Assembly: GCF_900168125.1 (NCBI RefSeq)
Contig: NZ_FUZF01000003.1
Location: 62,001 to 126,000 of the forward strand
Source: Sphingobacterium nematocida
GTDB taxonomy: Bacteria; Bacteroidota; Bacteroidia; Sphingobacteriales; Sphingobacteriaceae
Direction: 5' to 3'
Length of the DNA stretch: 64,000 nt
In this document: positions 43,908 to 52,689 of the stretch, piece after piece
How positions within the stretch are numbered: position 1 is the stretch's first letter
How the letters are laid out: the number at the start of each line of letters is the position of its first letter
The notes under the pieces: generated by a model
Told to the model about the DNA's origin: nothing
Databases searched by the model: none
The model's input: only the letters and a program-made list of their open reading frames with translations
Program-made: the position numbers and the translations under genes

Positions 43908-46900
43908 TCAATTTAATTTATATTTGACACCTTCCATTTTATCCAACTCATCTATCAACTCGTTTGTCAACTTTATTTTAGTTGTTTTGGCAGGCATCTC
44001 GACAAGAAACCCTTCCTGCAAATCCATGACAGTAAATTTCAAACTACAATTAGGCACCTCCCCTTCTTCAACCGTTGCATTGACAAGTCCATCAATCATA
44101 CGAATCATCTCTTCATTGAGCTGTTGCAAAGCGATCTGTATCGTAAAACTCTTTGCTAACTTGTCCCGTAGCTCAGAGAGCAATTGAATGTTTTTAATCT
44201 CAAAGCCCCAATTTCCCACCTGTTTAAAACGCTCTTGTACTAATCCTCGGATTTGTACAAAATAACCATCCTGAAAATAACCTTTGAACTTAACATAGTC
44301 CTCTCCAAAAACAGCTATTTCATAAGAATCTGAATAATCTTCTATCACAAAAGAACCAAAAGGCTTACCGTTTTTAGAAACCCGGTGAGCAGCATTGGCT
44401 ATAATCCCACCAACAACAGCCTCCTTATTTTTGATTCTATTGAAATCTAACAATACATCTTCCTCTACTTCCGAAGCTTTAACTTTATTAATCAATTGTA
44501 GATCTCTGACGGTATTACTACAGAAATACTGAATCTCAAACTTATAATTGTCAAGAGGATGACTCGTTAGATAAATACCAATCACATCCTTCTCATACTT
44601 CAATTTTTCAATCAGTCCCCATGGCGTACACGGAGCCAGAACAGGTTCAGGCAAATCAGCAGCAGCGCCGCCGCCAAACAAACTGGCCTGTGCCGATAGT
44701 TCATTTTCCTTAAATCGTTGCCCAAACTTAATAGCCTTTTCTATTCCAGTACTATTGTCACCATCCTTATAAAAATACTGTGCACGATGTGTATCGGTAA
44801 AACTGTCAAAACCGCCGGCATGCACCAGACTTTCAAAAGCTTTCTTATTGGCAGAGCGCAAATCAATTCGCTTTGCAAAATCAAATATAGATTTATAAGG
44901 TCCTTCACTACGTGTCTGCACAATCGTGTCCACAGCCCCAGCACCAACTCCTTTAACAGCCCCTATACCAAACCGAATAGCTCCTTTCTCGTTTACAGTA
45001 AACTTATAATGTGATTCATTGACATCCGGACCTAATACCAATAGTCCCATCCGCTTACATTCCTCCATAAAGAAAGTAACCTGCTTAATATCATTCATGT
45101 TATTAGAGAGCACAGCAGCCATGTATTCTGCGGGATAGTTAGCTTTTAAATAAGCCGTCTGATAAGCTACCCAAGCATAACATGTAGAGTGAGATTTGTT
45201 AAATGCGTAACTCGCAAAAGCCTCCCAGTCGGTCCAGATCTTCTCAAGCACTTTAGCACTATGTCCCTTTTCCACCGCTTGTTCGACAAACTTTGGTTTC
45301 ATTTTATCAAGTACAGCCTTCTGCTTCTTACCCATTGCCTTACGCAGTACATCGGCATCACCTTTAGAAAACCCAGCTAACTTCTGCGATAAAAGCATTA
45401 CCTGCTCCTGATACACGGTAATCCCATAAGTCTCTTTTAAATACTCTTCGCAGGCATCCAAATCATAGACAATAGGTTCTATTCCGTGTTTCCGCTTAAT
45501 GAAGGAAGGTATATATTCCATTGGTCCGGGTCTATATAACGCATTCATCGCAATCAAATCCGCAAAGACCGTCGGCTTTAGCTCCTTCATATATTTCTGC
45601 ATACCCGGAGATTCATATTGGAATACACCAATAGTCTCTCCACGCTGGAACAGCTCATATGTCAACTCATCATCAATAGGAAATTCATCTGGATCCAACT
45701 CTACCCCATGTCTCAGTTTTACATTGGTGACAGTATCTTTTATCAGCGTTAATGTCTTTAACCCCAAAAAGTCCATTTTGAGCAGTCCTGCGCTTTCTAC
45801 AACCGAGTTATCAAACTGAGTGACATACAAATCCGAGTCCTTCGCTAAAGAAACAGGAACAAAGTTGGTTATATCATCAGGCGTAATAATAACACCACAA
45901 GCATGAATCCCTGTATTACGCATAGACCCCTCAAGTACCCTAGCTTGTTTGATTGTCTCAGCCTCCAGTCCTGCGCCGTCAGCCAAAGACTTCAGACGAT
46001 TGACCGCATCAAGCTCCTCGGTGCGCAGCACTTCTTTGAGTGCCTTCTCTTCCAGATTGAAAATCTTACTTAGTTTCAGGTTTGGAATTAATTTAGCAAT
46101 CTCGTTGGCGTCCGACAGTGGTAGATCCAAAACACGGGCCGTATCTTTAATCGAAGATTTAGCGGCCATAGTCCCATAGGTAATAATCTGCGCCACCTGA
46201 GATGCCCCATACTTGTCAATTACATATTGCATGACACGGCCACGCCCCTCGTCATCAAAATCGATATCAATATCCGGCATGGATACACGGTCAGGATTTA
46301 AGAACCGTTCAAATAGCAAATCATATTGAATAGGATCTAGATTCGTAATACCCAAACAATAAGCTACAGCAGAGCCCGCAGCCGATCCACGTCCCGGACC
46401 TACAGACACGCCCATTTTACGAGCTTCCGCGATAAAATCCTGGACGATCAAGAAATAACCTGGATAACCGGTACGTTCAATGGTAGCCAATTCAAAATCC
46501 AAACGTTCAGTTACCACCTCATCAATTTCCTTATACCTTTTGCTAGCCCCAACGTAAGTTAAATGTCTTAACAGCGCATTCTCCCCCCGTTTACCACCAT
46601 CCGCTTCATCTTCCGCATGTTGAAACTCTTCAGGGATTTCGAACTTAGGTAAGAGTACGTCGCGATTAAGCGAAAATATTTCGACTTTATCCAAAATTTC
46701 CTGAATGGTCAAAATGGCTTCTGGCAGATTAGCAAAAGCCTTTTTCATCTCTTCAGAAGATTTAAAATAATATTCTTGGTTAGGCATACCAAAACGAAAT
46801 CCCCTACCTCGACCTTTTGGAGTAGAAAGTTTTTCCCCGTCTTTTACACACAGTAAAATATCATGCGCATGGGCATCAACCTTATTTACATAGTATGTAT

Positions 46901-48326
46901 TATTACTTGCCACCAATTTCACCTCATGCTTGCGAGATAAACGAACCAAAGTCTCGTTAACACGATCTTCATCTTCTTGACCATGTCGCATCACCTCGAT
47001 ATAAAAATCATCACCAAACTGCTCTTTCCACCATATCAATGCTTCTTCGGCTTGATTCTCACCCACATTTAGGACCTTATTCGGCACCTCCCCCTGAAGG
47101 TTTCCTGATAGAACGATCAGATCTTCCTTATATTTTTCTACAATACTCTTATCAATCCTCGGAACATAATAAAAACCTTCCGTATAGGCTGCTGACGCCA
47201 TCTTGGCCAGATTATGATATCCCTTTTTATTCTTTGCCAAAAACACAACCTGGTAACCGTTGTCTTTTCTGCTTTTATCCTTCCTATTCTCACAAACAAA
47301 AAATTCACAGCCAACAATAGGCTTAATAATTTGCCCTGTAGGTGTTAGGCCAGCCTCAATTTCTTCTTTCTGCTTTGCTTCGATATCTTTATTATGTCCC
47401 AACACCTTACTCACAAAGTGAAAAGCTCCCATCATATTCCCATGATCAGTCAGCGCAACGGCGGGCATATTATATTTTGCAGCGGCTGACACTAGATCAC
47501 CAATAGAAATCGTAGATTGTAAAACTGAAAATTGAGAGTGATTGTGCAGGTGTGCGAATGCTGCATCCTCTAGTGCCTCAAGACTTTCCTCATCGATAAC
47601 AATTTCTTGCCCGGATTTATCTCGTGCACGGATAGCGTCAGACGCCGCTTTAAGATTAATATGTTTAAGCCCAACCGTAGAAATTACGGCAGGATTATGT
47701 TGCTTAAAGTCTACAAAATACCCCGTATCAACTTGTAAGTCTTCCGCTGTAAAAACCTCTTGACGTATTAATTCAAAGAAACATCTAGTGGTAGCTTCTA
47801 CGTCGGCAGTCGCATTGTGCGCCTCGGCAAAAGGTACTCCGAAAAGAAAGGAGTGAAGCTCTGTAAGATTAGGCAACTTAAAACGTCCGCCTCGACCGCC
47901 TGGCAGCTTAAGCAAGTTTGCCGTCACCTCAGTACAGGTATCCAATACAGCCATACTGCCCATGGGCGAGTCTACGCTGTACCGATAAAACTCAGATCCC
48001 ATGATATTAATATCGAACCCGATATTTTGACCTACGACAAATTTAGCTTTAGAGAGTGCCTCATTAAACTTAACAAGAACATCCTGTAAAGGCACACCAT
48101 TTTCAGTTGCCAGAGCTGTAGAAATTCCATGTATTTTCTCTGAATCGAAAGGAATATCAAAGCCATCTGGCTTTATTAGATAATCCTGATGTTCAACCAA
48201 ATTACCTAATTCGTCATGCAACTGCCAAGCAATCTGAATACATCTAGGCCAATTGTCCGTATCGGTAATCGGCGCATCCCATCTTTTCGGCAAACCCGTT
48301 GTTTCGGTATCAAATATAATATACAT
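43908..48326 (-). CDS. dnaE: DNA polymerase III subunit alpha with N-terminal proofreading exonuclease domain
   Basis: A 1472-residue replicative polymerase, about 300 longer than E. coli DnaE (1160). Residues 1-190 form a DnaQ-like DEDDh exonuclease with D6, E8, D105, H170 and D175. A linker leads to the PHP domain starting at HLHNHS (259-264), with TDHG at 293-296. The polymerase core follows, with GPGRGSAAGS (643-652) and the catalytic aspartates D685 and D687 in PDIDID. A helix-hairpin-helix region and an OB fold (about 1290-1370, VVGGIIANAAHRVSKNGKPF) complete it. The exonuclease is at the N-terminus rather than inside PHP as in PolC. AAGGGGGA precedes the ATG. Confidence 0.96.
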   Translation of the reverse strand: MYIIFDTETTGLPKRWDAPITDTDNWPRCIQIAWQLHDELGNLVEHQDYLIKPDGFDIPFDSEKIHGISTALATENGVPLQDVLVKFNEALSKAKFVVGQNIGFDINIMGSEFYRYSVDSPMGSMAVLDTCTEVTANLLKLPGGRGGRFKLPNLTELHSFLFGVPFAEAHNATADVEATTRCFFELIRQEVFTAEDLQVDTGYFVDFKQHNPAVISTVGLKHINLKAASDAIRARDKSGQEIVIDEESLEALEDAAFAHLHNHSQFSVLQSTISIGDLVSAAAKYNMPAVALTDHGNMMGAFHFVSKVLGHNKDIEAKQKEEIEAGLTPTGQIIKPIVGCEFFVCENRKDKSRKDNGYQVVFLAKNKKGYHNLAKMASAAYTEGFYYVPRIDKSIVEKYKEDLIVLSGNLQGEVPNKVLNVGENQAEEALIWWKEQFGDDFYIEVMRHGQEDEDRVNETLVRLSRKHEVKLVASNNTYYVNKVDAHAHDILLCVKDGEKLSTPKGRGRGFRFGMPNQEYYFKSSEEMKKAFANLPEAILTIQEILDKVEIFSLNRDVLLPKFEIPEEFQHAEDEADGGKRGENALLRHLTYVGASKRYKEIDEVVTERLDFELATIERTGYPGYFLIVQDFIAEARKMGVSVGPGRGSAAGSAVAYCLGITNLDPIQYDLLFERFLNPDRVSMPDIDIDFDDEGRGRVMQYVIDKYGASQVAQIITYGTMAAKSSIKDTARVLDLPLSDANEIAKLIPNLKLSKIFNLEEKALKEVLRTEELDAVNRLKSLADGAGLEAETIKQARVLEGSMRNTGIHACGVIITPDDITNFVPVSLAKDSDLYVTQFDNSVVESAGLLKMDFLGLKTLTLIKDTVTNVKLRHGVELDPDEFPIDDELTYELFQRGETIGVFQYESPGMQKYMKELKPTVFADLIAMNALYRPGPMEYIPSFIKRKHGIEPIVYDLDACEEYLKETYGITVYQEQVMLLSQKLAGFSKGDADVLRKAMGKKQKAVLDKMKPKFVEQAVEKGHSAKVLEKIWTDWEAFASYAFNKSHSTCYAWVAYQTAYLKANYPAEYMAAVLSNNMNDIKQVTFFMEECKRMGLLVLGPDVNESHYKFTVNEKGAIRFGIGAVKGVGAGAVDTIVQTRSEGPYKSIFDFAKRIDLRSANKKAFESLVHAGGFDSFTDTHRAQYFYKDGDNSTGIEKAIKFGQRFKENELSAQASLFGGGAAADLPEPVLAPCTPWGLIEKLKYEKDVIGIYLTSHPLDNYKFEIQYFCSNTVRDLQLINKVKASEVEEDVLLDFNRIKNKEAVVGGIIANAAHRVSKNGKPFGSFVIEDYSDSYEIAVFGEDYVKFKGYFQDGYFVQIRGLVQERFKQVGNWGFEIKNIQLLSELRDKLAKSFTIQIALQQLNEEMIRMIDGLVNATVEEGEVPNCSLKFTVMDLQEGFLVEMPAKTTKIKLTNELIDELDKMEGVKYKLN

Positions 48327-48348
48327 AGTCTATCCCCCTTAATCAAAA

Positions 48349-48356
48349 CAAAAATA
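48349..48356 (-). promoter_or_regulatory. Putative -7 box of dnaE
   Basis: The minus strand reads TATTTTTG, 22 bases before the ATG, with an AAGGGGG ribosome site in between. Confidence 0.5.
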
Positions 48357-48491
48357 GGCAAATAAGACTAGATATTATCGACATTATTTCCACATCCATT
48401 TCTTTAAGAGAAATGAAAAGCCAAGAAATATTTAATTGTATTTTATTCAAAAAACTTTAAATTTAGAAACACTTAGAAAATCTTAAAAATC

Positions 48492-48743
48492 ATGAATAGT
48501 TTACTTTTTTTAAATATAGGCACACAAGAGATGGTACTTCTTGCGGTATTTGCTATTGCGGGTCTAGCTCCTTTAATTTTCGCCGTACTGGCATTAATCG
48601 ATATCTTCAAAAGAGATTTCTCTCAAAAAACTACGGACCGTATCCTATTAATCTTACTTGTGCTTCTTCTCCCCATTATCGGATCAATTATATATTTTGT
48701 AGGATTAAGAGACAGCTATCCATTAAATAGAAAGGTTGTATAA
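48492..48743 (+). CDS. Small membrane protein with PLD nuclease N-terminal (PLDc_N) domain
   Basis: An 83-residue protein with two membrane segments (about 15-37 and 52-71) separated by DIFKRDFSQKTTDR. The arrangement, ending in IIGSIIYFVGLRD, is that of the PLDc_N domain found at the start of cardiolipin synthases and as free-standing small proteins. No phospholipase domain follows. Function is unknown. The stop codon lies inside the 15-base-pair terminator hairpin, so transcription ends directly after translation. It is divergent from dnaE. Confidence 0.8.
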   Translation: MNSLLFLNIGTQEMVLLAVFAIAGLAPLIFAVLALIDIFKRDFSQKTTDRILLILLVLLLPIIGSIIYFVGLRDSYPLNRKVV

Positions 48744-48764
48744 ATCGATATACAACCTTTCTAT
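48727..48764. terminator. Terminator overlapping the stop codon of the small PLDc_N gene
   Basis: ATAGAAAGGTTGTAT pairs perfectly with its complement around a six-base loop. The gene's TAA at 48741-48743 starts at the base of the loop. Confidence 0.75.
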
Positions 48765-48794
48765 TTATCTTCACGGTATAGAAAAACTACACTT

Positions 48795-49307
48795 TTACTT
48801 TAGAATTGTGACTTCAACTCTCCTATTTTTTTGTCTACCTTCAGGCGTTTTGTTATCACCAACAGGCTTAGATGGACCAAATCCTTTTGTACTGATTCGT
48901 CCACCGGACACGCCAGCTTCCTCTAAATATTTCTTCACGGAAGCAGCTCTCTTATCGGACAACCAAACATTATATTCTTCTGTACCTGTTGCGTCAGTAT
49001 AACCGTCTACCCTTATTTTCTTTGTCTTATCTTCCTTCATCAATTTAGACAATTTGGTAAGCTCTACTTTTGCTTTATCGGTCAAGTATGACGAATTAGT
49101 CGGAAACAACAAATCGGATGATAGTGTGAACTTAATACCTTCGGAGGTCCTTGACGCGTCCTCAAATTCGCTTTTTACATTTTTCAAGCCATCGTCTGTA
49201 CCGTCTTTTGAAACTACTGCACCAGGATTAACAGCTATTTGCTGTTGCTTACATGATGCAAAAAACAACATCGTGGCACTTACTGAAAACAAAAAGATCT
49301 TCTTCAT
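48795..49307 (-). CDS. OmpA family lipoprotein
   Basis: A 170-residue lipoprotein with a lipobox FFASC and C19 as the lipidation site. The OmpA/MotB peptidoglycan-binding domain (about 60-170) shows VDGYTDATGTEEYN, LSDKRAASVKKYL, ISTKGFGPSKPVGDN and GRQKNRRVEV; the Asp and Arg that hold diaminopimelate are retained. It probably links the outer membrane to the cell wall, like Pal. I chose the ATG at 49307 (MKKIFLF) because lysines directly after the start are usual. An in-frame ATG four codons upstream (49319) is the alternative. Confidence 0.9.
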   Translation of the reverse strand: MKKIFLFSVSATMLFFASCKQQQIAVNPGAVVSKDGTDDGLKNVKSEFEDASRTSEGIKFTLSSDLLFPTNSSYLTDKAKVELTKLSKLMKEDKTKKIRVDGYTDATGTEEYNVWLSDKRAASVKKYLEEAGVSGGRISTKGFGPSKPVGDNKTPEGRQKNRRVEVTILK

Positions 49308-49367
49308 ATATAATAACAATCTATCTAAAAATACAATTCTTCAAAGTCTAAACTAATATAGCAAAAT

Positions 49368-51575
49368 TTAGTTATTTTGCTCTTCGTCTTTTAAAAACAA
49401 TTCTCTTCGGGCCTTCTTAAGTTCAGGAATTTCTTTATATAATTCCCAAATAAATCCTGTTTTTGCATTTTCCAACATTACTGCTATTGCCCCCTGATTT
49501 AACGCTAGATATTCATCAGAAACGTCATTATTCCGCAAATCCAACCAGGACCTAAAACCATACTCTGTAAACAGAATATGTCCATACTGTCCATACAATG
49601 CTAATAAAGATGCTATTCCTAGCTCAGGGTCAGCGATAATAGACGAAGGTGCTATTGCAGGATTTATTCTATAGTTACCGACACTGTCTCTATGTTGATA
49701 AAAGCCCCAAATATCACTATCAGTAGTTCCAACTCCCAATTCATTATCCCGTCGCTTTACATAATGAACGTAAGATGCCAATACTTCATTCCAGTCTGTT
49801 ATGGAGTCGTTCAGTATCTTTGGTTCTATTGTAAGAAAAGGTTTGTATAAATCCATTAAACTCCCCGTAGGTTCTCCCATAGGTAGGTAAACACCAAATT
49901 TGGTAGAAGGCTGCAAAACGGAAAATTTGGTTACTGAATCGACCTGAATAACCTCTGCCCTCCCAGAAGACAAATCTTCATGAACTAAACTATCAGCATA
50001 TATATCCGTATCCAATTCCTCTAAGGCTTCATAGCGATAAGTATTAAAAGTATTATAAACCGCATTTGCATAAACAGATGCAGGAAGAGGGTGCTTCGAC
50101 GCACCGATTGCCAGTATATAAGTATTGATTGCATCATTTGTACCAGACAATAATGTTGTACTATTGGCTCCACCGGACTTTTCATCTTCCATCAGGCTTA
50201 ATTTTGATCGAAGGATATTACTCTTATCATCAACTACCAGCCTTTGCCAATCAACTCTATCATACAATGCTGTTATTCGACTTCGAAGATCTTTTTCCGT
50301 ATCGTTGTCATCTGAAAAATACTGCCGCGCAATTAACAAGGCTTCGATAACCGATGCTGTTCCGTTAACGTCATAGGACGAGAACCCTCGTCTATATTCC
50401 GGAAGTCCCTTTCGCCCATCAAAATACGCTGGAAACACACCATATTTATTTTGAGACCTCAACAAAAAGTAAGCAATTTTAGAAATACGGTTTAAAACAA
50501 CCTGTTTAGCGATAAATTTCCGTTCAGCCCCAATAAGCAATGCTAAAATAGCGTTTGCAGTCTCCTTAGTTGAAACCACTGCCTTATCCTTAGAGCGATA
50601 CGGCATATACATTCCGCTATTAATATCAAAATTTTCAACAAAATAATTGACATGTGCCATCTGAATAAGATCTAGAAGAGCATTATCGTCCAACTTTTTT
50701 GTAGATGCTTCTTTTATCGTGGAAAATAATGATTCTTCGTAATTATAATCCATCCAGGTAATCTTGTAGAAATACTTTTGCCCGATGACAGGAACGACAT
50801 CAAGACTAGACTGCATTTGCACGGGTCTCATTCCTATCGGCTTGAATACCTGACCGTCTTCAGATCGATATATTTTAATATAGCGTATACTTGGGGTTAA
50901 CGGGAGCTGCCATTTCAGATGAACAATCCTATCGTAAGCTACAGCATCTGTCAATACCGCTTTCGAACCCAATTTCACTTCAGAGTATTTCCCTGGCAAA
51001 AACTCAATCTGATCTATGAAAACATGGTGAATATCTTTGGACGTAGCATGCTGTATCATATGTATACCGTTTATCGGTTCATCTGTATTTACAATATTAA
51101 AATCCTTCGTAGGTATTTTAATTTGCACCCATTTACCTATTTCAAAATCATCTATATATTTACTCACATCTAAAGTATCAGACACCGTATTTTTTTGACT
51201 GATATATAACCTAGGTAGATCCTTCACACCAGTAAATTCAGATTTAACGTACATCCGAACACTTAGGTAGTCAGTATTTGAAAAACGATAATGATATTTC
51301 TGTCTACTGTATCGTATATTAACATCCCAGTGCCCTTCAATTGCCGATAGATATCGAAGAGATAAGGCATTACCTGGTGTAAAAAACAAGGTATCCGAGA
51401 CCAATAAATGTCCGTTTACATTTTCCACCCAACTTGCACCTGCATATTGTACACGGCTTTTAGCATAACTTCCTTTGACCAGGCTATTATCAAATACCAC
51501 CTCTGGGTATGTATCCGCCCATACTGAAGAAGAAAGGCGAAAAAGAAAAACAATCAGTAAACCGAATTCTTTCAT
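49368..51575 (-). CDS. Exported glycosidase-like protein: CBM-like domain, FN3 domain and GH144-type helical domain
   Basis: A 735-residue protein with a signal peptide (about 1-20). Residues 25-200 look like a carbohydrate-binding jelly roll. Residues 205-290 form a fibronectin type III domain (HLKWQLP...YFYKITWMD). The C-terminal 430 residues form an alpha/alpha helical domain: RGFSSYDVNGTASV, DEKSGGANSTTLLSGTNDA, DIWGFY, AIAPSSIIADPELG, TEYGFRSWLDL and NQGAIAVMLENAKTGF. The latter part resembles the glucoamylase-like/GH144 family, which acts on beta-1,2-glucans. That assignment is by resemblance. The mRNA leader contains composite repeat copy B. Confidence 0.7.
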   Translation of the reverse strand: MKEFGLLIVFLFRLSSSVWADTYPEVVFDNSLVKGSYAKSRVQYAGASWVENVNGHLLVSDTLFFTPGNALSLRYLSAIEGHWDVNIRYSRQKYHYRFSNTDYLSVRMYVKSEFTGVKDLPRLYISQKNTVSDTLDVSKYIDDFEIGKWVQIKIPTKDFNIVNTDEPINGIHMIQHATSKDIHHVFIDQIEFLPGKYSEVKLGSKAVLTDAVAYDRIVHLKWQLPLTPSIRYIKIYRSEDGQVFKPIGMRPVQMQSSLDVVPVIGQKYFYKITWMDYNYEESLFSTIKEASTKKLDDNALLDLIQMAHVNYFVENFDINSGMYMPYRSKDKAVVSTKETANAILALLIGAERKFIAKQVVLNRISKIAYFLLRSQNKYGVFPAYFDGRKGLPEYRRGFSSYDVNGTASVIEALLIARQYFSDDNDTEKDLRSRITALYDRVDWQRLVVDDKSNILRSKLSLMEDEKSGGANSTTLLSGTNDAINTYILAIGASKHPLPASVYANAVYNTFNTYRYEALEELDTDIYADSLVHEDLSSGRAEVIQVDSVTKFSVLQPSTKFGVYLPMGEPTGSLMDLYKPFLTIEPKILNDSITDWNEVLASYVHYVKRRDNELGVGTTDSDIWGFYQHRDSVGNYRINPAIAPSSIIADPELGIASLLALYGQYGHILFTEYGFRSWLDLRNNDVSDEYLALNQGAIAVMLENAKTGFIWELYKEIPELKKARRELFLKDEEQNN

Positions 51576-51587
51576 ATGTGTATAAAC

Positions 51588-51815
51588 TGTTTTTATCTGT
51601 CACTAACTTGTTCCGATTGTCTTCGACGAGCTCCTTGCGTCAGTTTATCGGAATGGAATACTCATGGGGCCATGTGCTGCGCTAAATATGAGTATTTCAT
51701 ATGTAAATAATATTTCATGATCCGTCAGCTGACCGATCGGTTTGTTCTTTAAAGGTCGTTAACTTGTTTCGTTTTTTCGACGAGTTACTTCCCGTCAGTT
51801 TATCGAAATTTTAGA
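51588..51815 (-). repeat. Composite hairpin repeat, copy B, in the leader of the glycosidase-like gene
   Basis: Reading on the minus strand toward the gene: a large hairpin (51808-51767, outer TTTCG/CGAAA, inner GACG/CGTC) followed by ACAAGTTAACGAC; a hairpin with ATACTCAT arms (51696-51688 with 51665-51657); then a large hairpin (51653-51611, outer ATCGGAA/TTCCGAT, inner GACG/CGTC) followed by ACAAGTTAGTGAC. The gene-side unit is 56/59 identical to copy A. It ends 12 bases before the gene start. The 51816-51838 spacer shows nothing else. A short MKY-starting frame (51718-51662) lies between the hairpins. Confidence 0.85.
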
Positions 51816-51838
51816 TCCCCTTTTATTGTTTCAGCTCC

Positions 51839-51846
51839 CAAAATTA
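51839..51846 (-). promoter_or_regulatory. Putative -7 box upstream of repeat copy B
   Basis: The minus strand reads TAATTTTG, about 30 bases before the first hairpin unit. It is the same octamer in the same position as at copy A. Confidence 0.45.
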
Positions 51847-51982
51847 AACAAAAACCTTACATAAACAGTCTACAACAGGTAAAATCTTCATTTCATGAAA
51901 AATTAATTCGCACAGATTGAGCATTTTATAAGAAAGCTAGATCAATATGAAATAAAAAATTTTACATTTTCAATTTTCTATC

Positions 51983-51990
51983 TATCTTTG
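51983..51990 (+). promoter_or_regulatory. Putative -7 box of the tRNA-Gly/tRNA-Leu operon
   Basis: TATCTTTG lies 11 bases before the first tRNA base, with a T-rich stretch upstream. Confidence 0.6.
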
Positions 51991-52001
51991 CAGCACGTCA
52001 A

Positions 52002-52074
52002 GCGAAAGTAGCTCAGTTGGTAGAGCACAACCTTGCCAAGGTTGGGGTCGCGAGTTCGAATCTCGTCTTTCGCT
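52002..52074 (+). tRNA. tRNA-Gly (anticodon GCC)
   Basis: A 73-base cloverleaf. The acceptor arm GCGAAAG pairs with CTTTCGC. D-loop AGTTGGTAGA, anticodon stem CAACC/GGTTG with loop TTGCCAA (anticodon GCC), and T-arm GCGAG-TTCGAAT-CTCGT (one G-T pair). CCA is not encoded. It is separated from tRNA-Leu by five bases. Confidence 0.95.
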
Positions 52075-52079
52075 CAGTT

Positions 52080-52164
52080 GCCTAGGTGGTGGAACTGGTA
52101 GACACGCAGGACTTAAAATCCTGTTCCCGTTAAGGGAGTGCGGGTTCGATTCCCGCCCTAGGTA
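52080..52164 (+). tRNA. tRNA-Leu (anticodon TAA)
   Basis: An 85-base class II tRNA. The acceptor arm GCCTAGG pairs with CCTAGGT (one G-T pair). D-arm GTGGTGGAACTGGTAGACAC, anticodon loop CTTAAAA (anticodon TAA), a variable arm TTCCCGTTAAGGGAG that forms its own stem, and T-arm GCGGG-TTCGATT-CCCGC. CCA is not encoded. It shares a promoter and terminator with tRNA-Gly. Confidence 0.95.
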
Positions 52165-52169
52165 CGATA

Positions 52170-52195
52170 AAAGACCAATCATTCGATTGGTCTTT
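52170..52195 (+). terminator. Terminator of the tRNA operon
   Basis: AAAGACCAATC pairs perfectly with GATTGGTCTTT around ATTC, followed by CTTATTTT. Confidence 0.8.
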
Positions 52196-52453
52196 CTTAT
52201 TTTACAAGTCTTAAGAATCCTTTCGAAGGAACACATTCCGTCTACCGAAATCGCCTCAAGTTTGTTAAAGTCCTTTCAAGTCTGCTAAAATCTCCTTTAT
52301 CTTTTATAACCAGCCCGCTCTTCTTATCAGCTAAAGTCTATTATCGTTCGTTGAGAGGGACAAAACACATCCTTTTACCGAACACACTCCCACTTTCACC
52401 GAAAAGTTTATAGTGCTGGTCTAAAACATAGATTTCACCCAGCAAATTCAACC
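52196..52453. other. Gene-free spacer after the tRNA terminator
   Basis: No coding frame or RNA gene is supported here. The only structure is an imperfect tandem duplication of about 20 bases (52256-52275 and 52276-52297, TCAAGTTTGTTAAAGTCCTT versus TCAAGTCTGCTAAAATC...). It then leads to the promoter box of the small gene at 52497. Confidence 0.5.
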
Positions 52454-52461
52454 TATTTTTG
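52454..52461 (+). promoter_or_regulatory. Putative -7 box of the 59-residue small gene
   Basis: TATTTTTG matches TAnnTTTG, 35 bases before the ATG at 52497. Confidence 0.35.
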
Positions 52462-52496
52462 ACAAGAACAAACAACACTCGAAACAACAAAAAATA

Positions 52497-52676
52497 ATGA
52501 AAAATCTAATCGCTTGGATAGTAACCTCACTGTTTCTACTATTATCTAGCCTCTCAAAAGGGTCAGACACAACAGAACAAAACGTAAAGAAAGATACATA
52601 TAGGAGTTATTACTCGGACCTAACGAAGGAAAAAGACGGTTTAAAGAATCGGGGATTAATCAAGAAGAATAGGTAA
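52497..52676 (+). CDS. Small exported or membrane-anchored peptide candidate (59 residues)
   Basis: An ATG frame of 60 codons including the stop. Residues 1-20 (MKNLIAWIVTSLFLLLSSLS) look like a signal peptide or membrane anchor; residues 21-59 are strongly charged and lysine-rich (TKEKDGLKNRGLIKKN). A TATTTTTG box lies 35 bases upstream. The stop falls 14 bases before the convergent ftsB-like gene's stop. I do not recognise a family. The combination of signal sequence, promoter box and position in an otherwise empty 500-base gap supports a real gene, but there is no conservation evidence. Confidence 0.45.
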   Translation: MKNLIAWIVTSLFLLLSSLSKGSDTTEQNVKKDTYRSYYSDLTKEKDGLKNRGLIKKNR

Positions 52677-52689
52677 GAACCTTAAAAAA

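Noticed and set aside
51698..51720. Resemblance of CATATGTAAATAA near 51.7 kb to the antiporter start region (29435-29447), as a trace of a lost gene start
   Set aside because: The match is only about 13 bases of AT-rich sequence and no remnant coding frame follows beyond the short MKY frame.
52256..52297. Tandem 20-base duplication as part of a CRISPR or satellite array
   Set aside because: Only two imperfect units exist, with no spacer regularity and no cas genes in the window.
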